A DNA stretch of 64,000 nucleotides from the NCBI RefSeq assembly GCF_003807585.1, contig NZ_RMBX01000002.1, forward strand, positions 186,001-250,000, in the 5' to 3' direction. This document shows, piece after piece, positions 54,616-62,939 of this stretch. The notes under the pieces are model-generated. The model did not search any database, was not told where the DNA came from, and worked only from the letters and a program-made list of their open reading frames with translations. Each line of letters begins with the position of its first letter. Positions within the stretch are counted from its first letter, which is position 1. The position numbers and the translations under genes were made by a program. Origin of the DNA: Chitinophaga barathri. Lineage in GTDB: Bacteria; Bacteroidota; Bacteroidia; Chitinophagales; Chitinophagaceae.

Positions 54616-55940
54616 GCCCCCCATAGCTGGTCCTCTTCGTCTTCGCGGCATACATTGATATCATCTCCCAGCAGGCTTTTCCCCACTTTGCATTCCAGGC
54701 ACCGTTTTGCATCGCAATAACATTGTTTGAGCTGTAACAGGCTTTGCGAGTCTGTGGCAGTAATGGAAGGTACTTTTTCTTCGGCCCAACCGCGGATGAT
54801 GCGGTTGTTTTCGGCGGGGATATTATCCAGCAGGTCCAGGGCGCGCTGCTGGTATTGCGGGAGCCGCATGTGTTTGCCGTAAAGGTACAGGAGCGGAACC
54901 ACGGTGTTGATCATGATGTGGTGCAGGATATGCCTGCCCGGGGCTGCGGTGCTTACAGAAGGTACATCCAGCCGGTAGTGATACTGCCAGTACGGCGATG
55001 GGCCGGCCTCCAATAGTTTTTCCAGGGCGGGGATATCTTCCGTGTCCAGCAGGCGGGAGAAAAGGTGCGGGGTATTATGTAATACGGCCGCAAAATGTGC
55101 GATCCGGAGGCTGGGAAATGAAGTGGGGCGCATCCTGAGCCATTGCCAGCGGTGTGCGGGCATTGATTGCAGACCATGTTTATGCTGCAGGAAGCGGTAT
55201 TCCGATTGAAGTTCTTTCGGATAAGTGTCCTGGAAGGCGGTTTCCAGCATACCGGCCTGGCCGAACAGCAGGGCTTCCAGGCGCTGGCGGTATGGGCGGG
55301 TGCGGGCCAGCAGCATAAAAGGGATGGACTGGAACAATTCCAGGAAGGCGGCGGTATTCACCGGCATGCCATATCCCTGCGCCATGGCCCGGGTGCATAC
55401 TTCTTCCCAGTTGAAGCGGGTTTGCTCCAGCCAGTTGCGGAAAACTTCCGTTTTACGTGCCAGCCTTTCTTCGATAAGCCGGGGCGTCCATCTTTCCCAT
55501 ACCTCTTCGGGCACGCGGTGCAGCAGCGGTGCGCAGGGCACGAAGGCGGTGTGGTCCATCAGGTGGCGGTAGCGGCGGAGCAGGATCTTCGGGATGCGGC
55601 GCTGCAACTCCAGGACAGGAATGCCCTGCGGTGGCCCGGGAAGGTCATGTTCAAACACTACATGGAGGATCACGTTGTGATACCTGGGGTTGTGCTGGTG
55701 CCCGTGACGGCGCCAGTCCGAAGTGCGGTAATGCAATTCGACGTTCCCGGCCCATTCCATACCGGCGATGCGCAGGCGGGCGGCGGTAAAGTCCGGGCCG
55801 CCGTCGCGGTTGAGTTGACCGGGATTGAGGATGGTAACGGGCTCACCGGTGACGGTGGCCAGGCCAAAGGGGTCGAAATGCCCGGACAGCCAGATGTACT
55901 GGAGCAAAGCCTCCGAGCAGAGCGGGTTAACAGACAACAT
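54606..55940 (-). CDS. DUF2851 family protein
   Basis: A 444-aa cytoplasmic protein of a family common in Bacteroidota. Its conserved opening is SEALLQYIWLSGHFD, then PGQLNRDGGPDFTAARLRI, WAGNVELHYRTSDWRRHGH and YHNVILHVVFEHD. The N-terminal part, with its Asp, Glu and His residues, hints at a nuclease-like fold, but no function is established. The end carries a cysteine-rich segment (CYCDAKRCLEC). The stop codon lies within hairpin element IR2. The gene is convergent with osmC. Confidence 0.88.
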   Translation of the reverse strand: MLSVNPLCSEALLQYIWLSGHFDPFGLATVTGEPVTILNPGQLNRDGGPDFTAARLRIAGMEWAGNVELHYRTSDWRRHGHQHNPRYHNVILHVVFEHDLPGPPQGIPVLELQRRIPKILLRRYRHLMDHTAFVPCAPLLHRVPEEVWERWTPRLIEERLARKTEVFRNWLEQTRFNWEEVCTRAMAQGYGMPVNTAAFLELFQSIPFMLLARTRPYRQRLEALLFGQAGMLETAFQDTYPKELQSEYRFLQHKHGLQSMPAHRWQWLRMRPTSFPSLRIAHFAAVLHNTPHLFSRLLDTEDIPALEKLLEAGPSPYWQYHYRLDVPSVSTAAPGRHILHHIMINTVVPLLYLYGKHMRLPQYQQRALDLLDNIPAENNRIIRGWAEEKVPSITATDSQSLLQLKQCYCDAKRCLECKVGKSLLGDDINVCREDEEDQLWGAER

Positions 55941-56008
55941 AAAAAAGTATTACTTTCGGTTAATAAATTACTATAAAAATTAGTAAAAATCGAAATTACC
56001 AGAAGGTA

Positions 56009-56041
56009 TTTGGAAAATTGACGTTTCTGCCATTACCTTTG
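56009..56041 (+). promoter_or_regulatory. Promoter of the SAM-regulated met operon
   Basis: TACCTTTG (56034-56041) matches the -7 box and TTTG (56009-56012) the -33 box at a spacing of 21. The predicted start is about 13 bases before the riboswitch P1 stem. Confidence 0.65.
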
Positions 56042-56060
56042 CGCACAGTTCTTAAACATC

Positions 56061-56169
56061 ACTTATCCAGAAAGGCAGAGGGTACTGGCCCTGCGAAGCC
56101 TTAGCAACCAATTCCACCGGCAGGTGGGAAAAAGGTGCTAATTCCGGCCCCGGAAGGGGAAAGATAAGT
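56061..56169 (+). ncRNA. SAM-I (S-box) riboswitch
   Basis: The terminal helix P1 pairs ACTTATC (56061-56067) with GATAAGT (56163-56169) perfectly. Inside are, in order, CAGAAAGGCAGAGGG, ACTGGCCCTGCGAAGCC, TTAGCAACC, AAGGTGCTAATTCC and GGGGAAAGATAAG, the conserved SAM-I core. There is one extra base in the AGGG-T-ACTGG bend. It controls the two methionine-pathway genes downstream, switching them off when S-adenosylmethionine is abundant. Confidence 0.93.
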
Positions 56170-56211
56170 TGGCAGAGATTTACATTTTGCAAACATCACC
56201 ATATTTGCGAA

Positions 56212-56242
56212 AGCTCTTCCAACCCCGGAAGGGCTTTTTTTA
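56212..56242 (+). terminator. Riboswitch-controlled terminator
   Basis: A 9-bp stem AGCTCTTCC/GGAAGGGCT (one G-T pair), loop AACCCC, then seven T, 43 bases after the aptamer. This is the off-switch of the S-box expression platform. Confidence 0.85.
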
Positions 56243-56331
56243 TTTCCATCTGATATAAGCTGAGTTTTTTGAATCACATTTGTTTAGTGAACAATACCGG
56301 CGCGTCCGTTTCGTAAAAACATTGACCAACC

Positions 56332-56530
56332 ATGCAGTCGGGCTTTTTGCGGGACTGCATCTCGCCCGGATAAAAAACAAACTGATGACACCGAGCTTTT
56401 GCGAGGTAAAATCTGGCCCGGATAAGCAATACACTGATGACACCGAGCAGGGGCGAGGTTACATCTGACATTTTTAAAAAACTGAACTATTCCAGATGAC
56501 ACCGAGCGAAGGGAGGTGCCATGTGACAAT
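56332..56530 (+). repeat. Array of REP-like palindromic repeats in the met leader
   Basis: The 13-mer GATGACACCGAGC occurs three times (56384, 56436 and 56495). It is followed by a 4-nt loop and GCGAGGT (or GGAGGT in copy 3), so each copy folds into a hairpin with a GA/GA internal loop. Before them, ATGCAGTC (56332-56339) and GACTGCAT (56353-56360) form a further hairpin. The linker GCCCGGATAA is repeated with a 52-bp period (56364 and 56416). The array fills the space between the riboswitch terminator and the start at 56552. No open frame here is credible. Confidence 0.85.
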
Positions 56531-56551
56531 TGAAATTCAAATTATGACCAC

Positions 56552-57730
56552 ATGAAACCATCTACACAACTGATCCACAGCATACCGGTGGATGAATTGA
56601 CCGGGGCTATCTCCGTGCCTATCTACCAAACGTCCACGTTTGTGCAGGAAAGCCCGGGGATAAACAAGGGGTTTGAATTTTCGCGGGCCAATAATCCCAC
56701 GCGGAAAGTGCTGGAAGACCTGATCTGCAGCCTGGAAGACGGGTATGCCGGTTTTGCTTTCGCCAGCGGCATGAGCGCCATAGACGCTGTGCTGAAGCTG
56801 CTGAAAACCGGTGATGAGATCATGGCGGTGGAAGACACCTACGGCGGCATCTTTTCCATCTTCAACAGTATGTTCGAGCGGTTCGGCATCAAGGTGAACT
56901 TTGTGGATATGAGCGATACCGACAAAGTGCTGGAGAAGATCACGAACAAAACGAAGATCATCTGGCTGGAATCGCCGACCAATCCCACGTTGAAAATATC
57001 AGACATCAAGTCCATCAGCAAGATCGCCAAACAGCACAACATCCTGCTGGTGGTGGACAATACCTTCAGCACTCCCCTGCTGCAAAAGCCCATCCCGCTG
57101 GGAGCGGACGTCATCATACACAGCGCCTCCAAGTACCTTGCGGGCCATACCGACGTGATCGCAGGCCTCGTAGTGGTGAATTCCAAAACGCTGGCGGACC
57201 AGCTTAAGTTCAACCAGAACATTTCCGGCAGCATTCTCAGCCCCTTCGAAGCCTGGCTTACCATCCGCGGCATCGAAACGCTGAGCCTCAGGCTGGAAAA
57301 ACAGTGCGCGAACGCCATGGCCATCGCAAGCTGGCTGGCGGAACACCCGGCGGTGGATAAAGTATTTTATCCCGGCCTGGCCACGCACAAAAACCATCAC
57401 ATCGCACGCAAACAACAAAAAGGATATGGCGGCATGGTCAGCTTTTCCCTCAAGGAAGACCAGATCAAAAGCGCCATCCGCATCGTCAATACCACCAAAC
57501 TGTTTAAACTGGCGGAAAGTTTCGGCGGCGTAAAAAGTATGCTGAACCATCCCGCTACGATGACGCACCGGAACATCCCCGAGGATTTCCGCCGCAAGGC
57601 CGGCCTCCAGGAATCCTGCATCCGCCTCTCCGTAGGCATCGAAGACGCGGAAGATCTGATCAATGACCTGAAACAAGCATTGGATAAATTAAACCAGCCT
57701 ATCGGCAAACAAATTACTGTACTGCAATAA
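56552..57730 (+). CDS. metB: PLP-dependent trans-sulfuration enzyme (cystathionine gamma-synthase/lyase family)
   Basis: A 392-aa Cys/Met-metabolism enzyme. PIYQTSTFVQ and FEFSRANNPTRKVLE open the fold. VVDNTFSTPLLQKP carries the PLP-binding Asp, and SASKYLAGHTD has the Schiff-base lysine (Lys194). Control by a SAM riboswitch and the following homoserine dehydrogenase gene favour methionine synthesis (gamma-synthase or O-acetylhomoserine sulfhydrylase) over cysteine breakdown. The family members are hard to separate by sequence alone. Confidence 0.87.
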   Translation: MKPSTQLIHSIPVDELTGAISVPIYQTSTFVQESPGINKGFEFSRANNPTRKVLEDLICSLEDGYAGFAFASGMSAIDAVLKLLKTGDEIMAVEDTYGGIFSIFNSMFERFGIKVNFVDMSDTDKVLEKITNKTKIIWLESPTNPTLKISDIKSISKIAKQHNILLVVDNTFSTPLLQKPIPLGADVIIHSASKYLAGHTDVIAGLVVVNSKTLADQLKFNQNISGSILSPFEAWLTIRGIETLSLRLEKQCANAMAIASWLAEHPAVDKVFYPGLATHKNHHIARKQQKGYGGMVSFSLKEDQIKSAIRIVNTTKLFKLAESFGGVKSMLNHPATMTHRNIPEDFRRKAGLQESCIRLSVGIEDAEDLINDLKQALDKLNQPIGKQITVLQ

Positions 57731-57733
57731 ACT

Positions 57734-58924
57734 ATGGAAAAGAAGAACATCAATCTCGGCATCTTCGGTTTTGGCTGTGTGGGCCAGGGACTGTACGAAG
57801 TGCTGAACCGTACCAAAGGTATCAACGCAAGGATCAAAAAAATCTGTATCAAAGACCCGAACAAACCCCGTCCGATAGACATGAGCTATTTCACGACGGA
57901 CCCGAATGATATCCTGAACGATCCCACCATCGATGTTGTGGTGGAACTTATCAACGATACGGAAGCCGCTTTCCAGATCGTAAGCACCGCACTGAAAAAC
58001 GGCAAAGCCGTGGTAAGCGCCAGCAAACGTATGATCGCAGAAAACCTGCCCGCCCTTTACCAGCTGCAGGTGGAAAACAAAGTGCCTTTCCTCTACGAAG
58101 CATCCAGCTGCGCCAGTATTCCCATCATCCGCAACCTCGAAGAATACTACGACAACGATCTGCTGAATGCCGTGGAAGGCATCTGCAACGGCAGCACCAA
58201 TTATATCCTCACCAAAATATTCGAAGAGAACCTCAGCTTTGAAACCGCGCTGCAACAGGCGCAGGACCTCGGCTTCGCGGAAACCGACCCTACCCTGGAC
58301 GTGGAAGGCTACGATCCTAAGTTTAAGATCGTGATCCTGCTGCTGCACGCTTTCGGCACTTTTGTGAAACCGGAAGAGGTGTTCAACTTCGGTATCAATC
58401 ACCTGAACGATTTCGATATCCAGTTTGCACGCCAGCGCAACTGCACCATCAAACTGATCGGCAACTGCCGCCGGCAGAACGGATCGGTGAACGCATACGT
58501 ACTGCCCCACCTCATCCGCGAGCACAACCTGCTCTACGATGTATACAACGAGTATAACGGCATACTGCTGGAGAGCGCGTTTACGGACAAACAGTTCTTC
58601 GTAGGCAAAGGCGCGGGCGGCACCGCCACCGGCAGCGCAGTACTCAGCGACATTTCCGCGCTGCTGTACAACTACCGTTACGAATACAAAAAGATCAAAC
58701 AATCCAACCAGCCGACTTTCACGAACGACGTACAGCTGAAAGTATACGTGCGTTATAAAACGCCGGACCAGGTGGACCTTGCGGAATTCTACAATATCTC
58801 TGAAAAGTACGAATCGCCGGACTGCCGCTACGTGGTAGGCACCATCAACCTGGAGAAGCTGAAAGAAGCGGAATGGTTGAGGAACAAAGAAGTCAACCTG
58901 CTCGTCCTGGAGCATGAAGCATAA
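57734..58924 (+). CDS. hom: Homoserine dehydrogenase
   Basis: This enzyme reduces aspartate semialdehyde to homoserine, the branch to methionine and threonine. The 396-aa protein has the dinucleotide motif GFGCVGQGL (12-20), SASKRMIAENLP, and the catalytic region GICNGSTNYILTKI with later AQDLGFAETDPTLDVEGYD. A short ACT-like tail is at the end. It is not fused to aspartokinase. It lies 3 bp after the gamma-synthase gene, so it is under the same SAM switch. A terminator follows. Confidence 0.95.
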   Translation: MEKKNINLGIFGFGCVGQGLYEVLNRTKGINARIKKICIKDPNKPRPIDMSYFTTDPNDILNDPTIDVVVELINDTEAAFQIVSTALKNGKAVVSASKRMIAENLPALYQLQVENKVPFLYEASSCASIPIIRNLEEYYDNDLLNAVEGICNGSTNYILTKIFEENLSFETALQQAQDLGFAETDPTLDVEGYDPKFKIVILLLHAFGTFVKPEEVFNFGINHLNDFDIQFARQRNCTIKLIGNCRRQNGSVNAYVLPHLIREHNLLYDVYNEYNGILLESAFTDKQFFVGKGAGGTATGSAVLSDISALLYNYRYEYKKIKQSNQPTFTNDVQLKVYVRYKTPDQVDLAEFYNISEKYESPDCRYVVGTINLEKLKEAEWLRNKEVNLLVLEHEA

Positions 58925-58926
58925 TA

Positions 58927-58955
58927 AAAAAGGTGGTCAACGTGACCACCTTTTT
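58927..58955 (+). terminator. Terminator after hom
   Basis: A perfect 13-bp stem (AAAAAGGTGGTCA/TGACCACCTTTTT) with a 3-nt loop. The symmetric A and T tracts allow use from both sides. Confidence 0.88.
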
Positions 58956-58979
58956 ATTTTATTGTCATTCTTTAACCCA

Positions 58980-59822
58980 TTATTTCTTCGCGTATTTAAA
59001 TACCAGGCCCGCTGTATAGGAGCTATTGAGCGTTGTACCGCTAAATGACTCCATCAGGTTGCTCATCGTAGCCAGGGCATTACGTTCATTGTAGGTATAA
59101 GTCACCGTACGTACTTTCCGGAAGGTAGTACCTGCCTCCGTCATCTCCACTTTCGTCACGTTATTGGCGCTCAGGTGCTCAAAGGAAATGTTGTCTGATT
59201 TCCAGACATACTCATCTTTCAATGAGTTGCTGAAATAGTTGGGCCTGTCGCCATAAGTGTATACTTCAGTTTCATCCAAAATGAAATTGCCGTTCGAAAT
59301 ACGGTACATTTCCACTTTGGTCACGTTTCCACCGGTCCAGGTGAGTATGTATTTTTTGTTGTTGTACTCAGGCTGTATGTTGTAGATGGAATGCATTTCT
59401 ATCACTTTGCCGGCCGCATTGTAGTAGAGGGTGTCGTAAGAATGGATCTCCGCGCTGGTTGGTGTGTTGTACGACCAGTTTTTCACCTTGGATAATACGC
59501 CGTTCTTATAGTCGTAGCTATTCCTCAGTTCTACAGGGTCACCGCCGTCTTTTTCGTTGATCTCGCTGAGTTTGCCACCCTGGTAAGTCATGTAGCTATA
59601 AAAAGTATCCATATCGTTTTTATACCAGTCTTTCACTTCTTTCACGGTGCTGTCTGCATTATAAAAAATACGGATAAAGGAAGTGTCCTGCTCGTCGGAA
59701 AACTTGGAATCGTAACCGCTGAGATACCAGACATCCTGGGGTGGTTCCGGTGTGGGGTTGTCGTTGTCGGAGCATGCGGCGAGCATTGCAAGAGCCGTCA
59801 GGCTAAGCATGATTTTTTTCAT
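58980..59822 (-). CDS. Lipoprotein with repeated beta motifs, paralogue A
   Basis: A 280-aa lipoprotein (signal MKKIMLSLTALAMLAACS, lipidated Cys17). The body is built of short strand-turn units with Tyr/Asn/Gly (YKNGVLSKVKNW, YYNAAGKVIEMH, YNERNALATMSNL), similar in spirit to YD-type repeats. The ending LNSSYTAGLVFKYAKK could be the last strand. It is a paralogue of the next gene, and both were probably made by tandem duplication. Its role is unknown. A surface-exposed or periplasmic location is expected. Confidence 0.8.
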   Translation of the reverse strand: MKKIMLSLTALAMLAACSDNDNPTPEPPQDVWYLSGYDSKFSDEQDTSFIRIFYNADSTVKEVKDWYKNDMDTFYSYMTYQGGKLSEINEKDGGDPVELRNSYDYKNGVLSKVKNWSYNTPTSAEIHSYDTLYYNAAGKVIEMHSIYNIQPEYNNKKYILTWTGGNVTKVEMYRISNGNFILDETEVYTYGDRPNYFSNSLKDEYVWKSDNISFEHLSANNVTKVEMTEAGTTFRKVRTVTYTYNERNALATMSNLMESFSGTTLNSSYTAGLVFKYAKK

Positions 59823-59863
59823 GATAGGGCAGGTTGAATTTTAATTATAGGAATTGGATATGT

Positions 59864-60670
59864 TTACTTAAGCACCGCATACTCCAGCCTCAACGTGCGG
59901 CTGATGACCTGGTTATTTTCCTTGTCATCCTTCACGATCTTAACTTCTGCCGGGTATCCCTGCTCGTTGTAGGCCGTGGTATAGTTCGTGACATAAAGCA
60001 GCACGCCGCTGCCGGCGGCTTTCTGTTCATCTTTAGTCACTGCATTGGTGCTGAGGTGGGAGAAGTTATGTTTTTCGTAGCGCAGGAGAAAATCCGCTTT
60101 GAAGGCATGCTGGTAGCCGGTCTTTTCGGTATTATAGGTATAAGTGTTCACCACGGTGGGTATTTCCGTTGTGCCGTTTACGAGGAAGAACTCCGCTTTG
60201 TTCACGTTATTCCCGTTCCAGGTGAGCTTGTACACACCACCGCGCACGCCGCCGGATATTTCATGGTATTCGGCCAGTTTATCGTTCACATACACCAGGG
60301 AGTCTTTATCGGTGACGATCAGCTGCCCGTTGTTGTCCAGGTTGTAATATTCAACCGCCGCGAGCCTGTTGCCGCTGTAGACAAACTTCCGGTCCGTGCG
60401 TTTGCCGGCGAGGGTGAAATATTTGAATTCGGAAAGGCCTTTTTCGTTATAGCTCACTTCGAAAGAATCCGCGGTATTACCAACCCAGTCTGCAAACTGC
60501 GTGATCAGCGCGTCTTCGTTGTGTTTAAAGACCATGGAATCGTTTTCCGCCTTTACCCGTGTTACCACGTATGTGTCGTGCGGCAGCTCGGGTGTGGTCT
60601 TGTCATCGTTATTTTTGGAACATCCGTATAAAATGGTCAGGAGCGCAAAGCCCAGCAGCGCTTTTTTCAT
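59864..60670 (-). CDS. Lipoprotein with repeated beta motifs, paralogue B
   Basis: A 268-aa lipoprotein (MKKALLGFALLTILYGCS, lipidated Cys17) aligned in plan with the preceding protein. Shared parts are the YNEKGLSEFKYF unit, LTWNGNNVNKAEFF against LTWTGGNVTKVEMY, and FSHLSTNAVTKDE against FEHLSANNVTKVE. The ATG at 60670 is set by the signal peptide. The gap to paralogue A is 41 bp, so they likely form one transcript. Confidence 0.8.
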   Translation of the reverse strand: MKKALLGFALLTILYGCSKNNDDKTTPELPHDTYVVTRVKAENDSMVFKHNEDALITQFADWVGNTADSFEVSYNEKGLSEFKYFTLAGKRTDRKFVYSGNRLAAVEYYNLDNNGQLIVTDKDSLVYVNDKLAEYHEISGGVRGGVYKLTWNGNNVNKAEFFLVNGTTEIPTVVNTYTYNTEKTGYQHAFKADFLLRYEKHNFSHLSTNAVTKDEQKAAGSGVLLYVTNYTTAYNEQGYPAEVKIVKDDKENNQVISRTLRLEYAVLK

Positions 60671-60808
60671 AGTATCTGGTATTGAAAATTTCCGGTTTAT
60701 CTGAAATGGCAACGTTCCGTTTCTCCAGGCTTAACAGGTAAGGGTACGGTCAACAATATTGCATTACACATGCAAATATAAACAATAAATTTATAATGTG
60801 TAGGAATT

Positions 60809-61378
60809 TTACAATCTTGATAAGCGCTCTGCCACCTGGCTGACGGGCAGGCCCATGACGTTATAAAAACAGCCGTTGATGCGGTCTATGCCCACCGCCC
60901 CTATCCATTCCTGGATGGCATAGGCCCCGGCTTTGTCGTAAGGCTGGTAATGATCCACGTAGTAGGCGATCTGCTCCGCGGTGAGCGGTTTAAAATGCAC
61001 CTCGGTGGTCTGGCTGAAGGCCTGTTCGGAACCGTTGTACAGGATCACCACGCCCGTGATCACTTCGTGTATGCGTCCGCTGAGGGCGGTAAGTATGCTG
61101 ATGGCATCAGCCCGGTCCGTGGGTTTGCCGATGATCCGCCCGTCCAGCACCACGATCGTGTCCGCGGCCACGATCACATCGTTTTCCGTGTATAACGCCT
61201 TTACTGCCAGCGCCTTTTGCCGTGCAATAAACACGGGTACTTCGGGGATGGCCATCTCTTCAGGGAAGGTTTCTTCCGCCTCGCTCACTTTTACCTGGAA
61301 CGGGATGCCGGCCTGCTCGAGCAATTGCCGCCTGCGCGGGCTCTGGGAAGCCAGTATCACGGGTTTGCCTGTATACAT
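60809..61378 (-). CDS. maf: Maf family nucleotide pyrophosphatase
   Basis: A house-cleaning enzyme hydrolysing dTTP/UTP or modified nucleotides to monophosphates. The 189-aa protein opens with ILASQSPRRRQLLEQAGI, has AADTIVVLDGRIIGKP with the catalytic Asp, and ends with DKAGAYAIQEWIGAVGIDRI. The YhdE-like form favours dTTP/UTP. It directly abuts the prenyltransferase gene (0 bp) in the minus-strand unit. Confidence 0.93.
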   Translation of the reverse strand: MYTGKPVILASQSPRRRQLLEQAGIPFQVKVSEAEETFPEEMAIPEVPVFIARQKALAVKALYTENDVIVAADTIVVLDGRIIGKPTDRADAISILTALSGRIHEVITGVVILYNGSEQAFSQTTEVHFKPLTAEQIAYYVDHYQPYDKAGAYAIQEWIGAVGIDRINGCFYNVMGLPVSQVAERLSRL

Positions 61379-62323
61379 TTACAACATGATTTTGAAAAAG
61401 ATCATGGAAAGGATGCCGGTGAGCATCACAATCTTGATCCATGTGCTGATCTGGTGATATTGTTCCGGCTGGAAGGCTCCGGCCAGGGGCTTTTGTACTT
61501 TGAGGCCCAGCGGCAGTGATACAAATACGGCAATGTAGGCCACCGCCGCGTACCAGCCTTTGATGGCCGTTGCGATCATGATCACGGCCAGCAGCAGCTG
61601 CAGGGCCCAGGTGAGCATGAGGGTAAAATGTTTCGCTTTTTTCACGCCCCATACGATGGGCAGGGTGCGGCAGCCGTCTTTGCTGTCGCCGATCATGTCT
61701 TCCATGTCTTTTATGATCTCCCGTATCATGGACAGCAAAAAGGCGAAGAGGGCGTAGATACCGATGATCTGGATGAGCCTGCGGCCCGCGTAGGAAAGGA
61801 TGGCGGCAAAACTTTCATAGATCTGTTTTTCGTAGAAACCCACTACCACTACGCTCAGCGCGGTCAGTATGGATATCACCACGTTGCCTATCAGCACCTG
61901 CCGTTTGAAGGAGGTGGAATAAAACCATAGCAGCAGGGTACAGAGCACCTGTACGAAACCCAGGTAAAACTGCCCGATCTGGAAAGCCACCAGGAACCCG
62001 AGGGATACCCCGGTCATATTTAATATGGTATGCCAGGCCATAGCCCAGCGCCGGTTGATGATCTTGTCCACCACCATTTTCTCCGGTTTGTTCACCAGGT
62101 CTATATTGATGTCAAAATAATCGTTGATGATATAACCGCCGGCCGCCACCAGTACGGTGGAGATGCACAGCATGAGGAAGTGCGGGAATGAAAGCGAGGG
62201 CACAGACCCGCTGTTTTGCAGCACGGGCTCCACCACGCAGTATTGCAGCAGGAATTGCGTGAGCGCAATATAGATCAGGTTCGGATACCTGACCATTCTG
62301 AAAAACGCCGCGAGTAAACTCAT
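61379..62323 (-). CDS. UbiA-family prenyltransferase
   Basis: A 314-aa membrane enzyme with about nine helices. The first Asp-rich motif is NDYFDINID near residues 66-74 and the second is KDMEDMIGDSKDG near residues 203-215. Both chelate Mg-prenyl diphosphate. Relatives transfer prenyl groups to quinone precursors or to glycerol-phosphate (geranylgeranylglyceryl-phosphate synthase type). The acceptor here is unknown. The ATG at 62323 is used, as the longer frame begins with TTG. Confidence 0.88.
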   Translation of the reverse strand: MSLLAAFFRMVRYPNLIYIALTQFLLQYCVVEPVLQNSGSVPSLSFPHFLMLCISTVLVAAGGYIINDYFDINIDLVNKPEKMVVDKIINRRWAMAWHTILNMTGVSLGFLVAFQIGQFYLGFVQVLCTLLLWFYSTSFKRQVLIGNVVISILTALSVVVVGFYEKQIYESFAAILSYAGRRLIQIIGIYALFAFLLSMIREIIKDMEDMIGDSKDGCRTLPIVWGVKKAKHFTLMLTWALQLLLAVIMIATAIKGWYAAVAYIAVFVSLPLGLKVQKPLAGAFQPEQYHQISTWIKIVMLTGILSMIFFKIML

Positions 62324-62346
62324 AAAGTTCAAATAGGTAATAATAA

Positions 62347-62868
62347 TTATCTGGAAGCCACGCCTTCGTCCATCAGCCAGTGGTCATTGAGTTTCAGCAC
62401 TTTTTCTATCACATCCCGCACGCAGCCTTCGCCGCCCTTTTCGGGGGAAATGTACCGGCTGATGCTTTTGATCTCCGGCGCAGCGTCCGAAGGGCAGGTG
62501 GGCAGGCCCGTGAGTTGCATCACGCGGTAGTCCGGGATATCGTCTCCCATATACAGCACTTCGTCCCACTTCAGGCCGTGGATCATCACGTATTCCTCCA
62601 GTTTATTCGCTTTGTCTGTGATGGCCGTGTATACATCTTTGATGCCCAGGCCGTTCAGCCGGCTGATCACGCTTTCCGACCGGCCGCCGGAAATGATGGC
62701 TACACGGTAGCCCATCTTCACGGCCAGTTGAAGCGCATACCCGTCGCGGATGTTCATTTTCCGGCTTTGCTCCCCGTTGGGCAGCAGCTGTACGGTGCCG
62801 TCCGTCAATACGCCGTCCACGTCAAATACAAAAGTGCGGATGCGGGTGAATAGTTCCAAAACGTTCAT
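62347..62868 (-). CDS. kdsC: 3-deoxy-D-manno-octulosonate 8-phosphate phosphatase
   Basis: A HAD-family tetrameric phosphatase that frees Kdo for lipopolysaccharide. The 173-aa protein has FDVDGVLTDG (nucleophile Asp), IISGGRSESV, and GDDIPDYRVM with the Mg ligand. The short, cap-less size is right for KdsC. It lies in the same minus-strand block as the DUF2520, prenyltransferase and maf genes. Confidence 0.92.
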   Translation of the reverse strand: MNVLELFTRIRTFVFDVDGVLTDGTVQLLPNGEQSRKMNIRDGYALQLAVKMGYRVAIISGGRSESVISRLNGLGIKDVYTAITDKANKLEEYVMIHGLKWDEVLYMGDDIPDYRVMQLTGLPTCPSDAAPEIKSISRYISPEKGGEGCVRDVIEKVLKLNDHWLMDEGVASR

Positions 62869-62939
62869 GACTATTGTTTCTCACTGACGGGTTCAGGGTC
62901 AGTGTGCGCAAAAATATCGGTTAATCATGACACCGCCAA

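Noticed and set aside
56332..56530. Possible short CRISPR array
   Set aside because: The 13-mer copies are 52 and 59 bp apart, the linkers are themselves partly repeated, each repeat continues into a hairpin, and no cas gene is present. Palindromic intergenic repeats explain it better.
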